Positions 1-8,545 of a stretch of DNA of 64,000 nucleotides are shown here, one piece after another. A program made the translations under genes and the position numbers. Every line of letters starts with the position of its first letter. Positions within the stretch are counted from its first letter, which is position 1. Source of the DNA: Clostridium sp. 12(A) (GTDB lineage: Bacteria; Bacillota; Clostridia; Lachnospirales; Lachnospiraceae); assembly GCA_000526575.1 (NCBI GenBank), contig JAGI01000002.1, forward strand, positions 1,240,001 through 1,304,000, in the 5' to 3' direction. The notes under the pieces were generated by a model that made no database searches, was not told where the DNA came from, and saw nothing but the letters and a program-made list of their open reading frames with translations.

Positions 1-749
1 CCAACCAGACGTTTAAAAACCTTTGTAAAATAATTGGAATCTAAATATCCCACTCTTGCACCAACATCTTTCACGATTACATTGGGCTGTTCCAGAAACT
101 TTTTTGCCTCGCCAACCCTGTAATCCATTAAGTAAGAGGTAAAGCTTTGACCGAACTGCTGCTTGAACATTTTACAAAAATAAGGTTCTGAATACCCGAT
201 GGAACGAGCTACTTCATTCATCGAAATATCATTCATGAAATTAGAACGAATGTATTCCTCCACCATAGAGGTCATCACCGACAACCGACTGCTGTTATAA
301 TCCGGTTCTTTTTCTGAAATATTATTGACAGCTTCTGTTGCCATATCCTTTTCTTTTTTGGTCTGGGGGGTAACATCACCGCTTACCCTTAGAGCTTCTT
401 CCACTACATTAATAATTTCCTTCTGGGAATAGGGCTTTAATAAATATTCCATGGCTTTTATGGATATGGCTTTCTTTGCATAATCAAACCTGTCATATGC
501 CGTTAAAAATATAAGGCAGCAATGCGGGTCTTCCTTTCTCATAATTTCAGCAGCCTGGATTCCATTAAGACCTGGCATTCCAATATCCAAAATAGCCACC
601 TGAATCTTCTCCCGCCGAAAGACATCCACTGCTTCTTTTCCATTCTGTGCCTCAAACACCAAACAGCTGTCCCCAAACTTTTTTTGAATCATCTTCTTAA
701 GCACAATCCGCTCAATCATTTCATCTTCCACTATCATCAACCGTTGCAT
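1..749 (-). CDS. AraC-type response regulator (YesN-like), 3' end cut by window
   Basis: DNA-binding response regulator. An N-terminal receiver domain (about residues 1-125) shows the acidic pair in IVEDEM, the phospho-acceptor Asp in AILDIGMPG and the conserved Lys in LLKPY. After a linker, an AraC/XylS double helix-turn-helix follows (YSEPYFCKMFKQQFG, then YLDSNYFTKVFKRLVG), which breaks off at the window edge probably 10-20 residues short of the end. The start at 749 (MQRLMIVEDE) lies inside the 3' end of the kinase gene; 737 (MIVEDE) is an alternative. The 29-nt overlap with the kinase indicates translational coupling. Regulators of this class usually control a nearby carbohydrate ABC transporter, which is not visible here. 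The class is secure; the target is unknown. Confidence 0.9.
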   Translation of the reverse strand, partial: MQRLMIVEDEMIERIVLKKMIQKKFGDSCLVFEAQNGKEAVDVFRREKIQVAILDIGMPGLNGIQAAEIMRKEDPHCCLIFLTAYDRFDYAKKAISIKAMEYLLKPYSQKEIINVVEEALRVSGDVTPQTKKEKDMATEAVNNISEKEPDYNSSRLSVMTSMVEEYIRSNFMNDISMNEVARSIGYSEPYFCKMFKQQFGQSFTSYLMDYRVGEAKKFLEQPNVIVKDVGARVGYLDSNYFTKVFKRLV

Positions 750-2238
750 TCCCCGTATACCCCTTTTTCCCACCGAATTCAATTTCAACTACAGTACCCT
801 TGTTCTCTGTGCTGTGAATGGTTACCTTCCCATATTCATAATAAGCAGAAATTCTTCTGTATATATTTCCAAGACCGATCCCCAGTCCGGTCCCTTTTGT
901 TTCCATGGCATTTCGTATGGCATTAAGCTTCTCCGGATCCATTCCTTTTCCGGTGTCCGAGACGGATATCCATAAATTCTCCCCTGATTTTTTAATATCG
1001 ATCTGGATGGCGCCCCCCATTTCTTTCTCCGATATGCCGTGGATCACCCCATTTTCCACCAGAGGCTGTAGAAGAAAAACAGGAACCTCCTCCTGATACA
1101 AAGCGCTGTCACAATTGATATTCCATTGAAACCGGTCCTTAAAACGCATTTGCTGGATATACATATAATCCCGCACCACCTTAAGCTCCTGTTCCAGAGG
1201 CTCAAAGGCGTTTGAGGTCCTAAGACTGTAACGAAGAAGATTTCCAACGGCGACCAGCATCTCTTCCGTTACCGGCGCTTCCTCCATCTGAGCCATCCTT
1301 GTCATCATATTTAAGGTGTTAAACAGGAAATGAGGGTTCAGCTGACTTTTAATCAGCTGAAGCTGAGCCATGGAGAAACGTTTTTCAAGCTCTGCCCTCT
1401 CAAGCTCATGGCGGTAAAGCTTTTCTTCCACCTGTCTTTTCTCTTCTGTTGCAATCACATAATTTTCTGTGGAGGATTTCATTTTATTAAAGGCATTCAC
1501 AAGCTGTCCGATTTCATCGGTTCCGTCCCAGTGCACATCAGGAGAAGAAAAATCATTCTTTTCAATTCTTCCGGAAACATTGGCCAGCTGTACCACCGCC
1601 TTAACGATACTCCCTGTAATGAACCGAAGAAGAATCACAAGCACCACAAAGGCCGTAAGGCTGATCATAACCAAAAGATAGGGCATCCGCTTCAGCGCTG
1701 AAATCTGGACTTCATAATAATCATTTCCCGCCATTAACACGATTTTCGTGAGACGGTTGGCATAGATTTCCAGATACTTCTGCATGTTATAGACCTTGTA
1801 CAGCTCTTTGATGTAGCTATCATCTCCCGAGCTCATGGATACTACCTTTTCCCGTTGCTTTTCATAGGTCTCATATCCATTGATAATATTCCAGGTCACC
1901 CCAAAACGGGCCTCCCCTATCTTATCGTAATCATAAGGAAGTCCATCTAAATGAATTTTAGTCTCCCTGCAGGCCAGCTGGTATGCCGACCGGTTATCCG
2001 ATGTATTGTTTGAAAGAAGGCGGGCAAACTGCTCCCTCTCCTTTTCCATGGATTCCTGAAATTTATAGCAGGCCAGATTGTCATCCATAATCACTCTTGC
2101 ACCGTCTACGAATATGTATACCACCTTTAAATTGATAAAAATAGAAGCACCCATAATCATTCCTACGCTGCCAATGATTACGTACAGCTTCTTTTTTAGT
2201 GTCATCTGATACCAAAGGGCAAGCAGCCGTTTCCCCAC
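721..2238 (-). CDS. sensor histidine kinase, YesM/LytS-type
   Basis: Membrane sensor kinase that should phosphorylate the overlapping response regulator. In order: a TM segment near residues 15-40 (KKLYVIIGSVGMIMGASIF), an extracytoplasmic sensor region, a second TM near 185-205 (YLLVMISLTAFVVLVILL), a HAMP segment, a coiled coil, the His_kinase family phospho-site (QLNPHFLFNTLN) and a C-terminal ATPase domain with the N box (LQPLVENGVIHGI) and G boxes (DTGKGM, GLGIGLGNIYRR). The open frame reaches 2277 only with a TTG. The GTG at 2238 is preferred because GGGAGG lies 7 nt upstream, giving about 505 residues. This is the classic pairing for carbohydrate-responsive systems in Clostridia. The ligand cannot be read from the sequence. 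Confidence 0.88.
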   Translation of the reverse strand: MGKRLLALWYQMTLKKKLYVIIGSVGMIMGASIFINLKVVYIFVDGARVIMDDNLACYKFQESMEKEREQFARLLSNNTSDNRSAYQLACRETKIHLDGLPYDYDKIGEARFGVTWNIINGYETYEKQREKVVSMSSGDDSYIKELYKVYNMQKYLEIYANRLTKIVLMAGNDYYEVQISALKRMPYLLVMISLTAFVVLVILLRFITGSIVKAVVQLANVSGRIEKNDFSSPDVHWDGTDEIGQLVNAFNKMKSSTENYVIATEEKRQVEEKLYRHELERAELEKRFSMAQLQLIKSQLNPHFLFNTLNMMTRMAQMEEAPVTEEMLVAVGNLLRYSLRTSNAFEPLEQELKVVRDYMYIQQMRFKDRFQWNINCDSALYQEEVPVFLLQPLVENGVIHGISEKEMGGAIQIDIKKSGENLWISVSDTGKGMDPEKLNAIRNAMETKGTGLGIGLGNIYRRISAYYEYGKVTIHSTENKGTVVEIEFGGKKGYTGNATVDDSGR

Positions 2239-2341
2239 CTGTTTTCCTCCCAATCCCCATTTGTCGTTTTTGTGCAATAATCATAATTTATCTTAGCTTC
2301 CCTTAAACTTTTTGTCAATATTATTGTATATAGAAAAAAAA

Positions 2342-2378
2342 CACAGCCGCAAAACGAGAATTTTTGCGGCTGCGTTTT
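2342..2378 (-). terminator. intrinsic terminator after the D,D-carboxypeptidase gene
   Basis: An 11-bp GC-rich stem (2344-2354 with 2362-2372, loop of 7) is followed on the minus strand by a run of T. The flanking A and T runs would also let it work for plus-strand transcription. Confidence 0.85.
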
Positions 2379-2385
2379 TTTGTAA

Positions 2386-3621
2386 TTACAGATTAAATGC
2401 CTTTAATAGACGTTTCAAATAATCCATGAATTTAGCTTCCCGGACGGCCTGGGCAGTAAGAATGGGAACCTCTCCTATCTTCTTTCCACCAAGGGTATAG
2501 ATGAGAGAACCCGCCGGCTGGCCTTCTTCTAGGGGTGCCGGAAGGGAAGGAACCAGTTCCAGTTTCTTTTCAATGGCTGCAAAATCTTCCCCTTTTAAGC
2601 TCAGATATGAAAATGAACCGCCATATTTTAGGGGGACCTCTTCTTCCACACCGTTATCTACGATCATGTTGGGAAGAGGAATCATATCTTTATCTTCATA
2701 CAGCTTACAGTTGGCATACCCGTAGTTTAACAAGGTCTGGGCATCGGCAAACCGAACCTTATAATCCGGTGCCGCCATGATGGAGGCAATGAGCCGGACG
2801 CCATCTTTTTCCGCTGTGGCTGACAAACAGTACTTGGCGACAGAGGTAGAACCAGTCTTCAAACCAGTTACATTAAAGTTCGTGGCCATCTTTAACAGCT
2901 TGTTGGTATTGGATAGACCGAATTCTTTCGTCCCCTGCTTTGTTACATGGGTGATGTTCTCCATCCAGATGGTGGAATAATTATGTATTTGAGGATATTT
3001 GTTAATAAGCTCTCTGGACATAATAGCAATATCCCTGGCAGTTGTCACATGGGTGGGGGACTCTGTAAGTCCGCAGCAATCTTCAAAATGAGTATTGGTC
3101 ATTCCAAGAGCTGCCGCCCTCTCATTCATCATTTTTATAAACTCATCTTCCGTTCCTGCTATGTATTCTGCCATGGCCACAGAGGCATCATTTCCAGAGG
3201 CAACCACAATACACTTAATCAGGGTTTCCACTGTCTGAACCTCTCCCTCTTCGAGGAACACCTGAGAGCCACCCATTGATTTTGCATGGGCACTGGTAAC
3301 GACCTCATCCGTAAGTTTAATTTTGCCGGAATCCAGCGCATCAAAAATAAGGATCAGTGTCATAATTTTTGTAATACTGGCTGGGCTTCTCTTTTCATCT
3401 GCATCTTTTTCATAGATGACCTGACCGGTCGAAGCCTCCATTAAAATAGCACTTGGGGCCTGGATCGCCGGGCCTCCCTCTGCATTAACCTCCTTCGCCT
3501 GTTCTGCCTGTACAATCATATCCGAGGCTACCGCGATATCAGGCTCCTGTCCTGCGGCCGGAATGCATAAACTGTAACAAAGCAGGATACAGCTTAAAAC
3601 AAATGCCGTAACTCTCCTCAT
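2386..3621 (-). CDS. D-alanyl-D-alanine carboxypeptidase (S11 family, PBP5-like)
   Basis: Secreted low-molecular-weight penicillin-binding protein that trims the terminal D-Ala of peptidoglycan stem peptides. It has a signal peptide (MRRVTAFVLSCILLCYSL...AAG) and the three S11 motifs: SITK (SxxK, catalytic Ser), SGN (SxN) and KTG in LKTGS. A C-terminal beta-rich PBP5 domain follows, then a terminal segment ending LKRLLKAFNL that could be the amphipathic membrane anchor. About 411 residues is normal for the DacA/DacF group. The frame opens at 3633, but the first ATG has its G-rich site directly abutting it, so the ATG at 3621 is preferred with modest certainty. It stands alone with its own terminator. 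Which paralogue (DacA, DacB or DacF) it is cannot be decided here. Confidence 0.92.
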   Translation of the reverse strand: MRRVTAFVLSCILLCYSLCIPAAGQEPDIAVASDMIVQAEQAKEVNAEGGPAIQAPSAILMEASTGQVIYEKDADEKRSPASITKIMTLILIFDALDSGKIKLTDEVVTSAHAKSMGGSQVFLEEGEVQTVETLIKCIVVASGNDASVAMAEYIAGTEDEFIKMMNERAAALGMTNTHFEDCCGLTESPTHVTTARDIAIMSRELINKYPQIHNYSTIWMENITHVTKQGTKEFGLSNTNKLLKMATNFNVTGLKTGSTSVAKYCLSATAEKDGVRLIASIMAAPDYKVRFADAQTLLNYGYANCKLYEDKDMIPLPNMIVDNGVEEEVPLKYGGSFSYLSLKGEDFAAIEKKLELVPSLPAPLEEGQPAGSLIYTLGGKKIGEVPILTAQAVREAKFMDYLKRLLKAFNL

Positions 3622-3811
3622 GCTAGATACCATCCCCTGAAAATTACTTTATACCATTGTATGGGGACATATCCTATTCCTATGCCAATTTTTCCAAAAA
3701 AAATTCCCAGCTTATCGTTTCATCTTCCCATAAAGTATGATATACTTGTACAGGAAATGTTACACTCATTGGGTAACAACCTAATATATTGAAAAGCTAA
3801 GGGGTTAGACT

Positions 3812-5197
3812 ATGAACTTTAATAATTTCCGTGAGCGAAATTTCGGCAGAGGTCGAAACCGTATTCAAAGCACTATTATAATTGCATTCTTTGGATTATT
3901 AATCATTGCAATTCTTGCACTTTGTGGCATTGCCATAAATAAAAAGCTTGGTCATGGCACATTACCTGCTGATTCTTCTGTCGCAAACCACTCCTCTGAA
4001 AGTGAAGCAACTGCTGCCAGTGAACCAGAAAAGGATCCTGGTTTAACTCTTCTTGAAAAGGCTGAGGCACTGTCTGTCCAGTACGATTATGACGGAGCCA
4101 TTGCCCTTTTACAGTCTGATACCAATCTGGCCGCCAGAGAGGATTTTAAATCAGCCATTGCCGGATATGAAACTGCCAAAAGCGCTTTAGTCCCTGTTAA
4201 TCCACAGGATGTGACCCATGTTTTTTTTCATTCTCTGATTATGGACAACAAAAAGGCCTTTGATGGAGATAAGAAACAGGCAGGCTATAACCAGATGATG
4301 ACCACCAAGTCTGAATTCTTAAAGATCATGCAGTCTATGTACGACAAGGGCTATGTGCTTGTCAAGATTCACGATCTGGCATATGAGACAAAGGATGAAA
4401 ACGGCAATCCTAAATTTACATATGGCAACATCATGTTACCAGAGGGAAAAAAAGCGTTCGTTCTTTCCCAGGATGATGTTTGTTACTACGAATATATGGA
4501 TGGGGACGGATTCGCTTCCAGGCTTGTCATTGGAAAAGACGGCTACCCTACCTGTGAGATGAAGATGGATGATGGCAGCGTTTCCGTTGGAGATTATGAC
4601 CTGGTCCCTATTCTGGAAAATTTTATTCAGACGCACCCTGGTTTTTCCTACAAAGGAGCAAGGGGAATCCTGGCTTTTACCGGGTACAATGGAATCTTGG
4701 GGTATCGCACCGACGAGGCTTATAAAGATACCAACCCTAATTTTGAAGAAGACAAAAAACAGGCGGCAGCCGTAGCCCAGAATCTTAAGGAGCATGGATG
4801 GGAGCTGGCCTCTCACAGCTGGGGCCACCGCAACATGGGCGGAATTTCCATGGAGCATTTTAAAATAGATTCGGATAAATGGGCAAAGAACGTGGGGTCC
4901 TTAATCGGCCCAACGGACATTATTCTCTTTCCCTTTGGAAGTGACATTGGAAGCTGGACGCCTTATACGGAGGACAACGAACGTTTTACTTATTTACAAT
5001 CACAGGGCTTTCGCTATTTCTGTAATGTAGATGCCAGCAAATCCACCTGGATGCAGCTTGGACCAGATTATTTCCGCCAGGCCAGAAGAAACCTTGACGG
5101 ATACCGTATGTATTATTATCCTGACAGCTTAAAGGATCTTTTCAATGTACCTGACGTATTTGATCCGGACAGGCCTACCCCTGTTCCTCCCATGTAA
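3812..5197 (+). CDS. membrane-anchored polysaccharide deacetylase (NodB family)
   Basis: Probable cell-surface carbohydrate esterase. A short basic cytoplasmic N-terminus is followed by a TM helix near residues 23-45 (TIIIAFFGLLIIAILALCGIA), a Ser/Glu-rich spacer, an alpha-helical segment (about 75-125) and a NodB-type domain to the C-terminus. Seen motifs are LSQDDV, in the place of the usual TFDDG with the metal-binding Asp kept, and SHSWGH, the His-x3-His metal motif. The domain carries a long insertion between these motifs, so it is a divergent family member. AAGGGG lies 11 nt before the ATG. It is a single-gene unit bounded by a terminator. The substrate (peptidoglycan GlcNAc or another glycan) is not evident. 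Confidence 0.82.
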   Translation: MNFNNFRERNFGRGRNRIQSTIIIAFFGLLIIAILALCGIAINKKLGHGTLPADSSVANHSSESEATAASEPEKDPGLTLLEKAEALSVQYDYDGAIALLQSDTNLAAREDFKSAIAGYETAKSALVPVNPQDVTHVFFHSLIMDNKKAFDGDKKQAGYNQMMTTKSEFLKIMQSMYDKGYVLVKIHDLAYETKDENGNPKFTYGNIMLPEGKKAFVLSQDDVCYYEYMDGDGFASRLVIGKDGYPTCEMKMDDGSVSVGDYDLVPILENFIQTHPGFSYKGARGILAFTGYNGILGYRTDEAYKDTNPNFEEDKKQAAAVAQNLKEHGWELASHSWGHRNMGGISMEHFKIDSDKWAKNVGSLIGPTDIILFPFGSDIGSWTPYTEDNERFTYLQSQGFRYFCNVDASKSTWMQLGPDYFRQARRNLDGYRMYYYPDSLKDLFNVPDVFDPDRPTPVPPM

Positions 5198-5280
5198 GCA
5201 GCAATGCTTAAACTGGGAACGTTTCATAATTCATTTGTTTTAGAAATATAGAAAGATAGAAATAAATACGCAAATAAGTA

Positions 5281-5327
5281 AAAAGGTATTTTGACATGGT
5301 TTAGCACCAGTCAAAATACCTTTTTTA
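5281..5327 (+). terminator. intrinsic terminator, likely bidirectional
   Basis: The arms 5281-5295 and 5310-5325 pair almost perfectly around a 14-nt loop, with a T run on the plus strand and an A run on the other side. It lies between two convergent genes and probably serves both. Confidence 0.88.
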
Positions 5328-5359
5328 TAATGAACTACGTGAAATACTTAAACGATGTA

Positions 5360-6313
5360 TTAAAATTCTACGAATCCTTTGATCGGTTGGTCAGGAGATA
5401 CAGTTTCTGCATAAAGTACCGGGCCTTCCCCGTTATAATCTTTCCAGTATTCATAGGCAATCTTAGCCTTTACCTTGACCCACTGCTTTGTCTCAAGGTT
5501 ATTGGCTTCTCTTGATTTTGTTACAAATCCTAAGAAGGTCATATCATCTTCACAGCAAGTCATGGCCATACGTCCCGGTACAAAGTAATTTCTTGGGAAC
5601 TCGGGAGTTTTTAGTACCATAGCTGTAAATTCGACGGTTTTCCCTTCATACCGGTCTCTCCGCTCCATACAGTCAATATACCAGACTCCATAAGCCTTAG
5701 GCGATATCTGTATTACGTCCTGGCTCATATCATAGGGCAGATCTTCTTCTGCAATCTCATTGACCTCTCCCTCAGAATCTTCAAACACAATCTCTCCCTT
5801 GGGACTCATGGACTTAAGCGTCCGGCGATAGCCGGAAAGATCCTCGATCCCATCGCAGCGGTTGCAGATAATCATCTCGGAATTTTTGACCATTGCAAAA
5901 AGAAGCGGCTTCATATTGGCTGAGTATAAATCAAAGGTGGACATATCAATCAGTGTAATCTGCTGATAAACGTTCCAGTCATCCGGAAGCTTTAACTGAT
6001 CTAAATTCCACATTCCGTTCCATTCAATCAGAACACGCTCCGGATTGTGAAGAAGCTCCAGCTCCAGAAGTCGGTCTGGTGTCATCTCTTCTAAGCTATC
6101 AATGAAAACAGCTTCTGTATGATTACGGGAAAGCAGTTCTGAATCGTATTCTGTCTCACCTTCTTCGCAGACAATTAACAGTGTCTTCCCGTCTGTCTTA
6201 AAATAATCCTGTTCCATGGTAAACTGAAGGAACTGGGTCTTACCTGATTCCAAAAATCCATTAATCAGGAATACCGGCATAAAATCATCTTCCATTGTTT
6301 CGGTATTACTCAT
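5360..6313 (-). CDS. CobW-like GTPase domain fused to a YcgQ/DUF1980-like C-terminal domain
   Basis: The N-terminal part (about residues 10-185) is a P-loop NTPase of the CobW/YjiA type: LINGFLESGKTQF is the Walker A, and ICNRCD sits where NKxD is expected. The CxCC metal motif of true CobW proteins is missing. The C-terminal part (about 200-317) resembles the second domain of the YcgQ/TIGR03943 family, with RMAMTCCEDD, a following Trp-Val segment (KQWVKVKAKI) and the terminal Pro-rich stretch. YcgQ proteins elsewhere are linked to metal-related permeases, so a metal-handling role is inferred. The start at 6313 is chosen for GGAGG 5 nt upstream; 6325 also opens the frame. It lies 17 nt after the His-rich CobW gene in the same operon. 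The domain assignment is by eye. Confidence 0.7.
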   Translation of the reverse strand: MSNTETMEDDFMPVFLINGFLESGKTQFLQFTMEQDYFKTDGKTLLIVCEEGETEYDSELLSRNHTEAVFIDSLEEMTPDRLLELELLHNPERVLIEWNGMWNLDQLKLPDDWNVYQQITLIDMSTFDLYSANMKPLLFAMVKNSEMIICNRCDGIEDLSGYRRTLKSMSPKGEIVFEDSEGEVNEIAEEDLPYDMSQDVIQISPKAYGVWYIDCMERRDRYEGKTVEFTAMVLKTPEFPRNYFVPGRMAMTCCEDDMTFLGFVTKSREANNLETKQWVKVKAKIAYEYWKDYNGEGPVLYAETVSPDQPIKGFVEF

Positions 6314-6330
6314 GTTTTCCTCCATTCCAC

Positions 6331-7560
6331 TTAACGCTTAAACGCTTTTTTCAGCTCTTCTTCTTTTAAATTGGCTCCAATGACACATACCTTGCCAGTA
6401 TATTCCGGAACTCCATTACGGATTTCGTACTGCTCCGGCACAAGATCAAAGTAAAGCCACTGACCCTTTTCTTCTCCTGGAATCATACCCTTAGCCCGAA
6501 GAACATCTCCAAAGCCTTCTCCGTATGCCAGCTCATCAAGGATCTTGTCCAGCTCTTCCCTGCTGATAGAAGCAACATTCTCTGCTCCCCAGCTGGTGAA
6601 TACCTCATCTGCATCATGATGGTCATGGTCATGACCACAGCCGCAGCCTTCACCATGATGATGGTGATGATGCTCATGGTCATGGTCGTGATTGTGGCCG
6701 CAGCCACAGCCTTCTTCGTGATCATGGTGATGATGCTCATGGTCGTGATCGTGGTCGTGATTATGACCGCAGCCACAGCCTTCTTCGTGATCATGGTGAT
6801 GATGCTCATGGTCGTGATCGTGGTCGTGATTATGACCACAGCCGCAGCCTCCCTCGTGATCATGATGGTGATGCTCATGGCCGTGATCATGGCCGCAGCC
6901 ACATTCTCCTTCGTGGTCATGATGATGGGACTTGACCTCAGCCAAAAGATCTTCAACCATGGTATCAGGCTTTTCAATGATTTCCATAAGCTGTTTTCCG
7001 CTCAGTTCCCCAAATGGTGTGGTAACTACGGAAGCCTTTGGATTCAATTCCCTGATGATTTCAACTGCCTGGTCAACCTTGTCCGATGGCGCGATGTCTG
7101 TACGGCTTAAAACAACGGTTCCGGCATTTTCTATCTGATTATTAAAGAACTCACCAAAATTCTTCCGGTACATTTTACACTTCTGAGCATCTACAATGGT
7201 CACTGCGCTGTTTAAAACCACATCAAGCTGGGAAGCAACGTCAACAACTGCCTTCATAACGTCAGACAGCTTACCTACGCCAGAAGGCTCGATAATTACA
7301 CGGTCAGGCTGGTACTTTGTAAGCACTTCTTTTAAGGATTCTCCAAAATCGCCTACAAGAGAACAACAAATACAGCCAGAATTCATCTCACGGATCTCAA
7401 TGCCTGCATCCTTTAAGAAACCGCCGTCAATTCCTATCTCACCAAATTCATTTTCAATCAGGACAACCTGCTCACCTGCAATGGCTTCCTGTAATAACTT
7501 CTTAATAAAAGTCGTCTTTCCAGCTCCAAGGAAGCCGGAGATAATATCAATCTTTGTCAT
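6331..7560 (-). CDS. CobW/COG0523 metallochaperone GTPase with expanded His-Cys repeats
   Basis: G3E-family GTPase that probably delivers a transition metal (zinc is most usual in this group) to a client. The Walker A is GFLGAGKTTF, the CxCC metal motif is CICCSL, and the base-recognition motif appears as SRTD. Between about residues 215 and 320 lies a low-complexity metal-binding insert built from tandem 23-residue units of the kind HHHHDHEEGCGCGHNHDHD. The CobW C-terminal domain follows (from about 325). The start MTKIDIISGFL has AGAGGT upstream. At about 409 residues it is longer than usual because of the repeats. It is the first gene of a two-gene unit with the DUF1980-type GTPase. Zur-type regulation would be expected, but no clear Zur box was identified. 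Confidence 0.9.
   Translation of the reverse strand: MTKIDIISGFLGAGKTTFIKKLLQEAIAGEQVVLIENEFGEIGIDGGFLKDAGIEIREMNSGCICCSLVGDFGESLKEVLTKYQPDRVIIEPSGVGKLSDVMKAVVDVASQLDVVLNSAVTIVDAQKCKMYRKNFGEFFNNQIENAGTVVLSRTDIAPSDKVDQAVEIIRELNPKASVVTTPFGELSGKQLMEIIEKPDTMVEDLLAEVKSHHHDHEGECGCGHDHGHEHHHHDHEGGCGCGHNHDHDHDHEHHHHDHEEGCGCGHNHDHDHDHEHHHHDHEEGCGCGHNHDHDHEHHHHHHGEGCGCGHDHDHHDADEVFTSWGAENVASISREELDKILDELAYGEGFGDVLRAKGMIPGEEKGQWLYFDLVPEQYEIRNGVPEYTGKVCVIGANLKEEELKKAFKR
6610..6930 (-). repeat. tandem repeats encoding the His/Cys-rich insert
   Basis: Copies begin near 6648, 6711, 6780, 6849 and 6906, so successive periods are 63, 69, 69 and 57 bp, all multiples of three. The two 69-bp units are nearly identical at the DNA level, which suggests recent slippage or unequal exchange. 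All changes keep the reading frame. Confidence 0.9.
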
Positions 7561-7724
7561 GTCAGTACGTACCTCTTTTCTTTCCAGAGTTTAACAAGAA
7601 ACTACAACTACTTATTGTGTCACAAACTTTACCATAAGTCAAGCAGAGTGCCTCCTGTTTTCTTCGGCATAATCTGCAAAAATTATCAGCTGATTCAATG
7701 ATTCCAATTTAATGGTATCACTTT

Positions 7725-7752
7725 TTGACACCTTTTTCTGCTATACTATATT
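7725..7752 (+). promoter_or_regulatory. sigma-A promoter of the S51 peptidase gene
   Basis: TTGACA (7725-7730) and TATATT (7747-7752) are 16 nt apart, 30 nt before the ATG, with a GAAAGGAG ribosome site in between. Confidence 0.75.
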
Positions 7753-7782
7753 AAAGACAGCAAAGAAAGGAGCTAACAGCTT

Positions 7783-8409
7783 ATGAAAAAACTATTTCTG
7801 GCATCCTCATTTCAGGATGTGGCAGACCTGCTTCCAGATTTTGAAAAAAACTTAAAGGGGAAAACAATTACCTTTATTCCCACCGCAAGTATCGTGGAAA
7901 CGGTTAATTTTTATGTGAAATCAGGTAGGAAAACATTGGAGGATATGGGACTTATGGTTGATGAGCTGGAGATTTCCACTGCATCAGCAGAAGAAATCAC
8001 TTCAAAACTCAAGCAAAATGATTATATCTACGTGACCGGAGGGAACACATTTTTCCTGCTTCAGGAAATGAAACGTACCGGTACTGATCAGTTAATAAAA
8101 GAGGAAGTAAATTCAGGAAAACTTTATATCGGGGAATCGGCAGGAGCCATTGTTGCATCGGCTGATATTGAATATGCAAAAGGTATGGATTCTGTTGATG
8201 AGGCACCGGACCTTGAAAGCTTTGAAGCGCTTGGTCTTGTAGATTTCTATCCTGTCCCTCACTATAACAATCCACCCTTTCAGGTAGCCTCTAAGAAAAT
8301 TATAGATACTTATTCCTCTACCTTAAAGCTCTCTCCCATCAGCAACCAAGAGGCCATTCTGGTCAATAACGAAGAGATAAAGGTAAAAACAAGCCAGCTC
8401 CATTCATAA
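7783..8409 (+). CDS. peptidase E-like serine hydrolase (S51, class I glutamine amidotransferase fold)
   Basis: A 208-residue protein of the peptidase E / dipeptidase family. The nucleophile elbow GESAGA (Ser in place of the Cys of glutamine amidotransferases) is preceded by YVTGGNTF, a typical S51 block, and the catalytic His fits PVPHYNN. Cytoplasmic; no signal peptide. Family members cleave Asp-X dipeptides or process cyanophycin-like substrates, but many Firmicute members have no known substrate, so the role here is open. The gene is transcribed alone, divergently from the CobW operon, from a clear promoter and ends at an intrinsic terminator. Confidence 0.85.
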   Translation: MKKLFLASSFQDVADLLPDFEKNLKGKTITFIPTASIVETVNFYVKSGRKTLEDMGLMVDELEISTASAEEITSKLKQNDYIYVTGGNTFFLLQEMKRTGTDQLIKEEVNSGKLYIGESAGAIVASADIEYAKGMDSVDEAPDLESFEALGLVDFYPVPHYNNPPFQVASKKIIDTYSSTLKLSPISNQEAILVNNEEIKVKTSQLHS

Positions 8410-8464
8410 ACACGGATTCTATTCATTTATAAATTTATGATATCATAGTTATAATGCCATAAAA

Positions 8465-8512
8465 ATACGCCTTGAAACGGGAATTATAAGACCGATCAAG
8501 GCATATTTTTTA
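8465..8512 (+). terminator. intrinsic terminator, bidirectional
   Basis: The GCCTTGA arm (8469-8475) pairs with TCAAGGC (8496-8502) around a 20-nt loop and extends outward with A/T pairs. T runs are present in both directions, serving the peptidase gene and the convergent small membrane protein gene. Confidence 0.75.
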
Positions 8513-8545
8513 TCCTTTTTCCACAGGGCGCTTGTAACAAGCCTT

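Noticed and set aside
1330-1701. 123-codon plus-strand frame inside the histidine kinase gene
   Set aside because: Opposite strand of clear kinase-coding sequence, with no supporting start site.
6610-6930. Possible CRISPR-like array because of regular repeats
   Set aside because: The units have no unique spacers and keep the reading frame of a CobW protein.
6616-7110. Long plus-strand frame rich in Met and Val opposite the CobW gene
   Set aside because: It is the antisense reading of the His/Asp codons (CAT, GAT) of the repeats; no ribosome site, and the composition is not protein-like.
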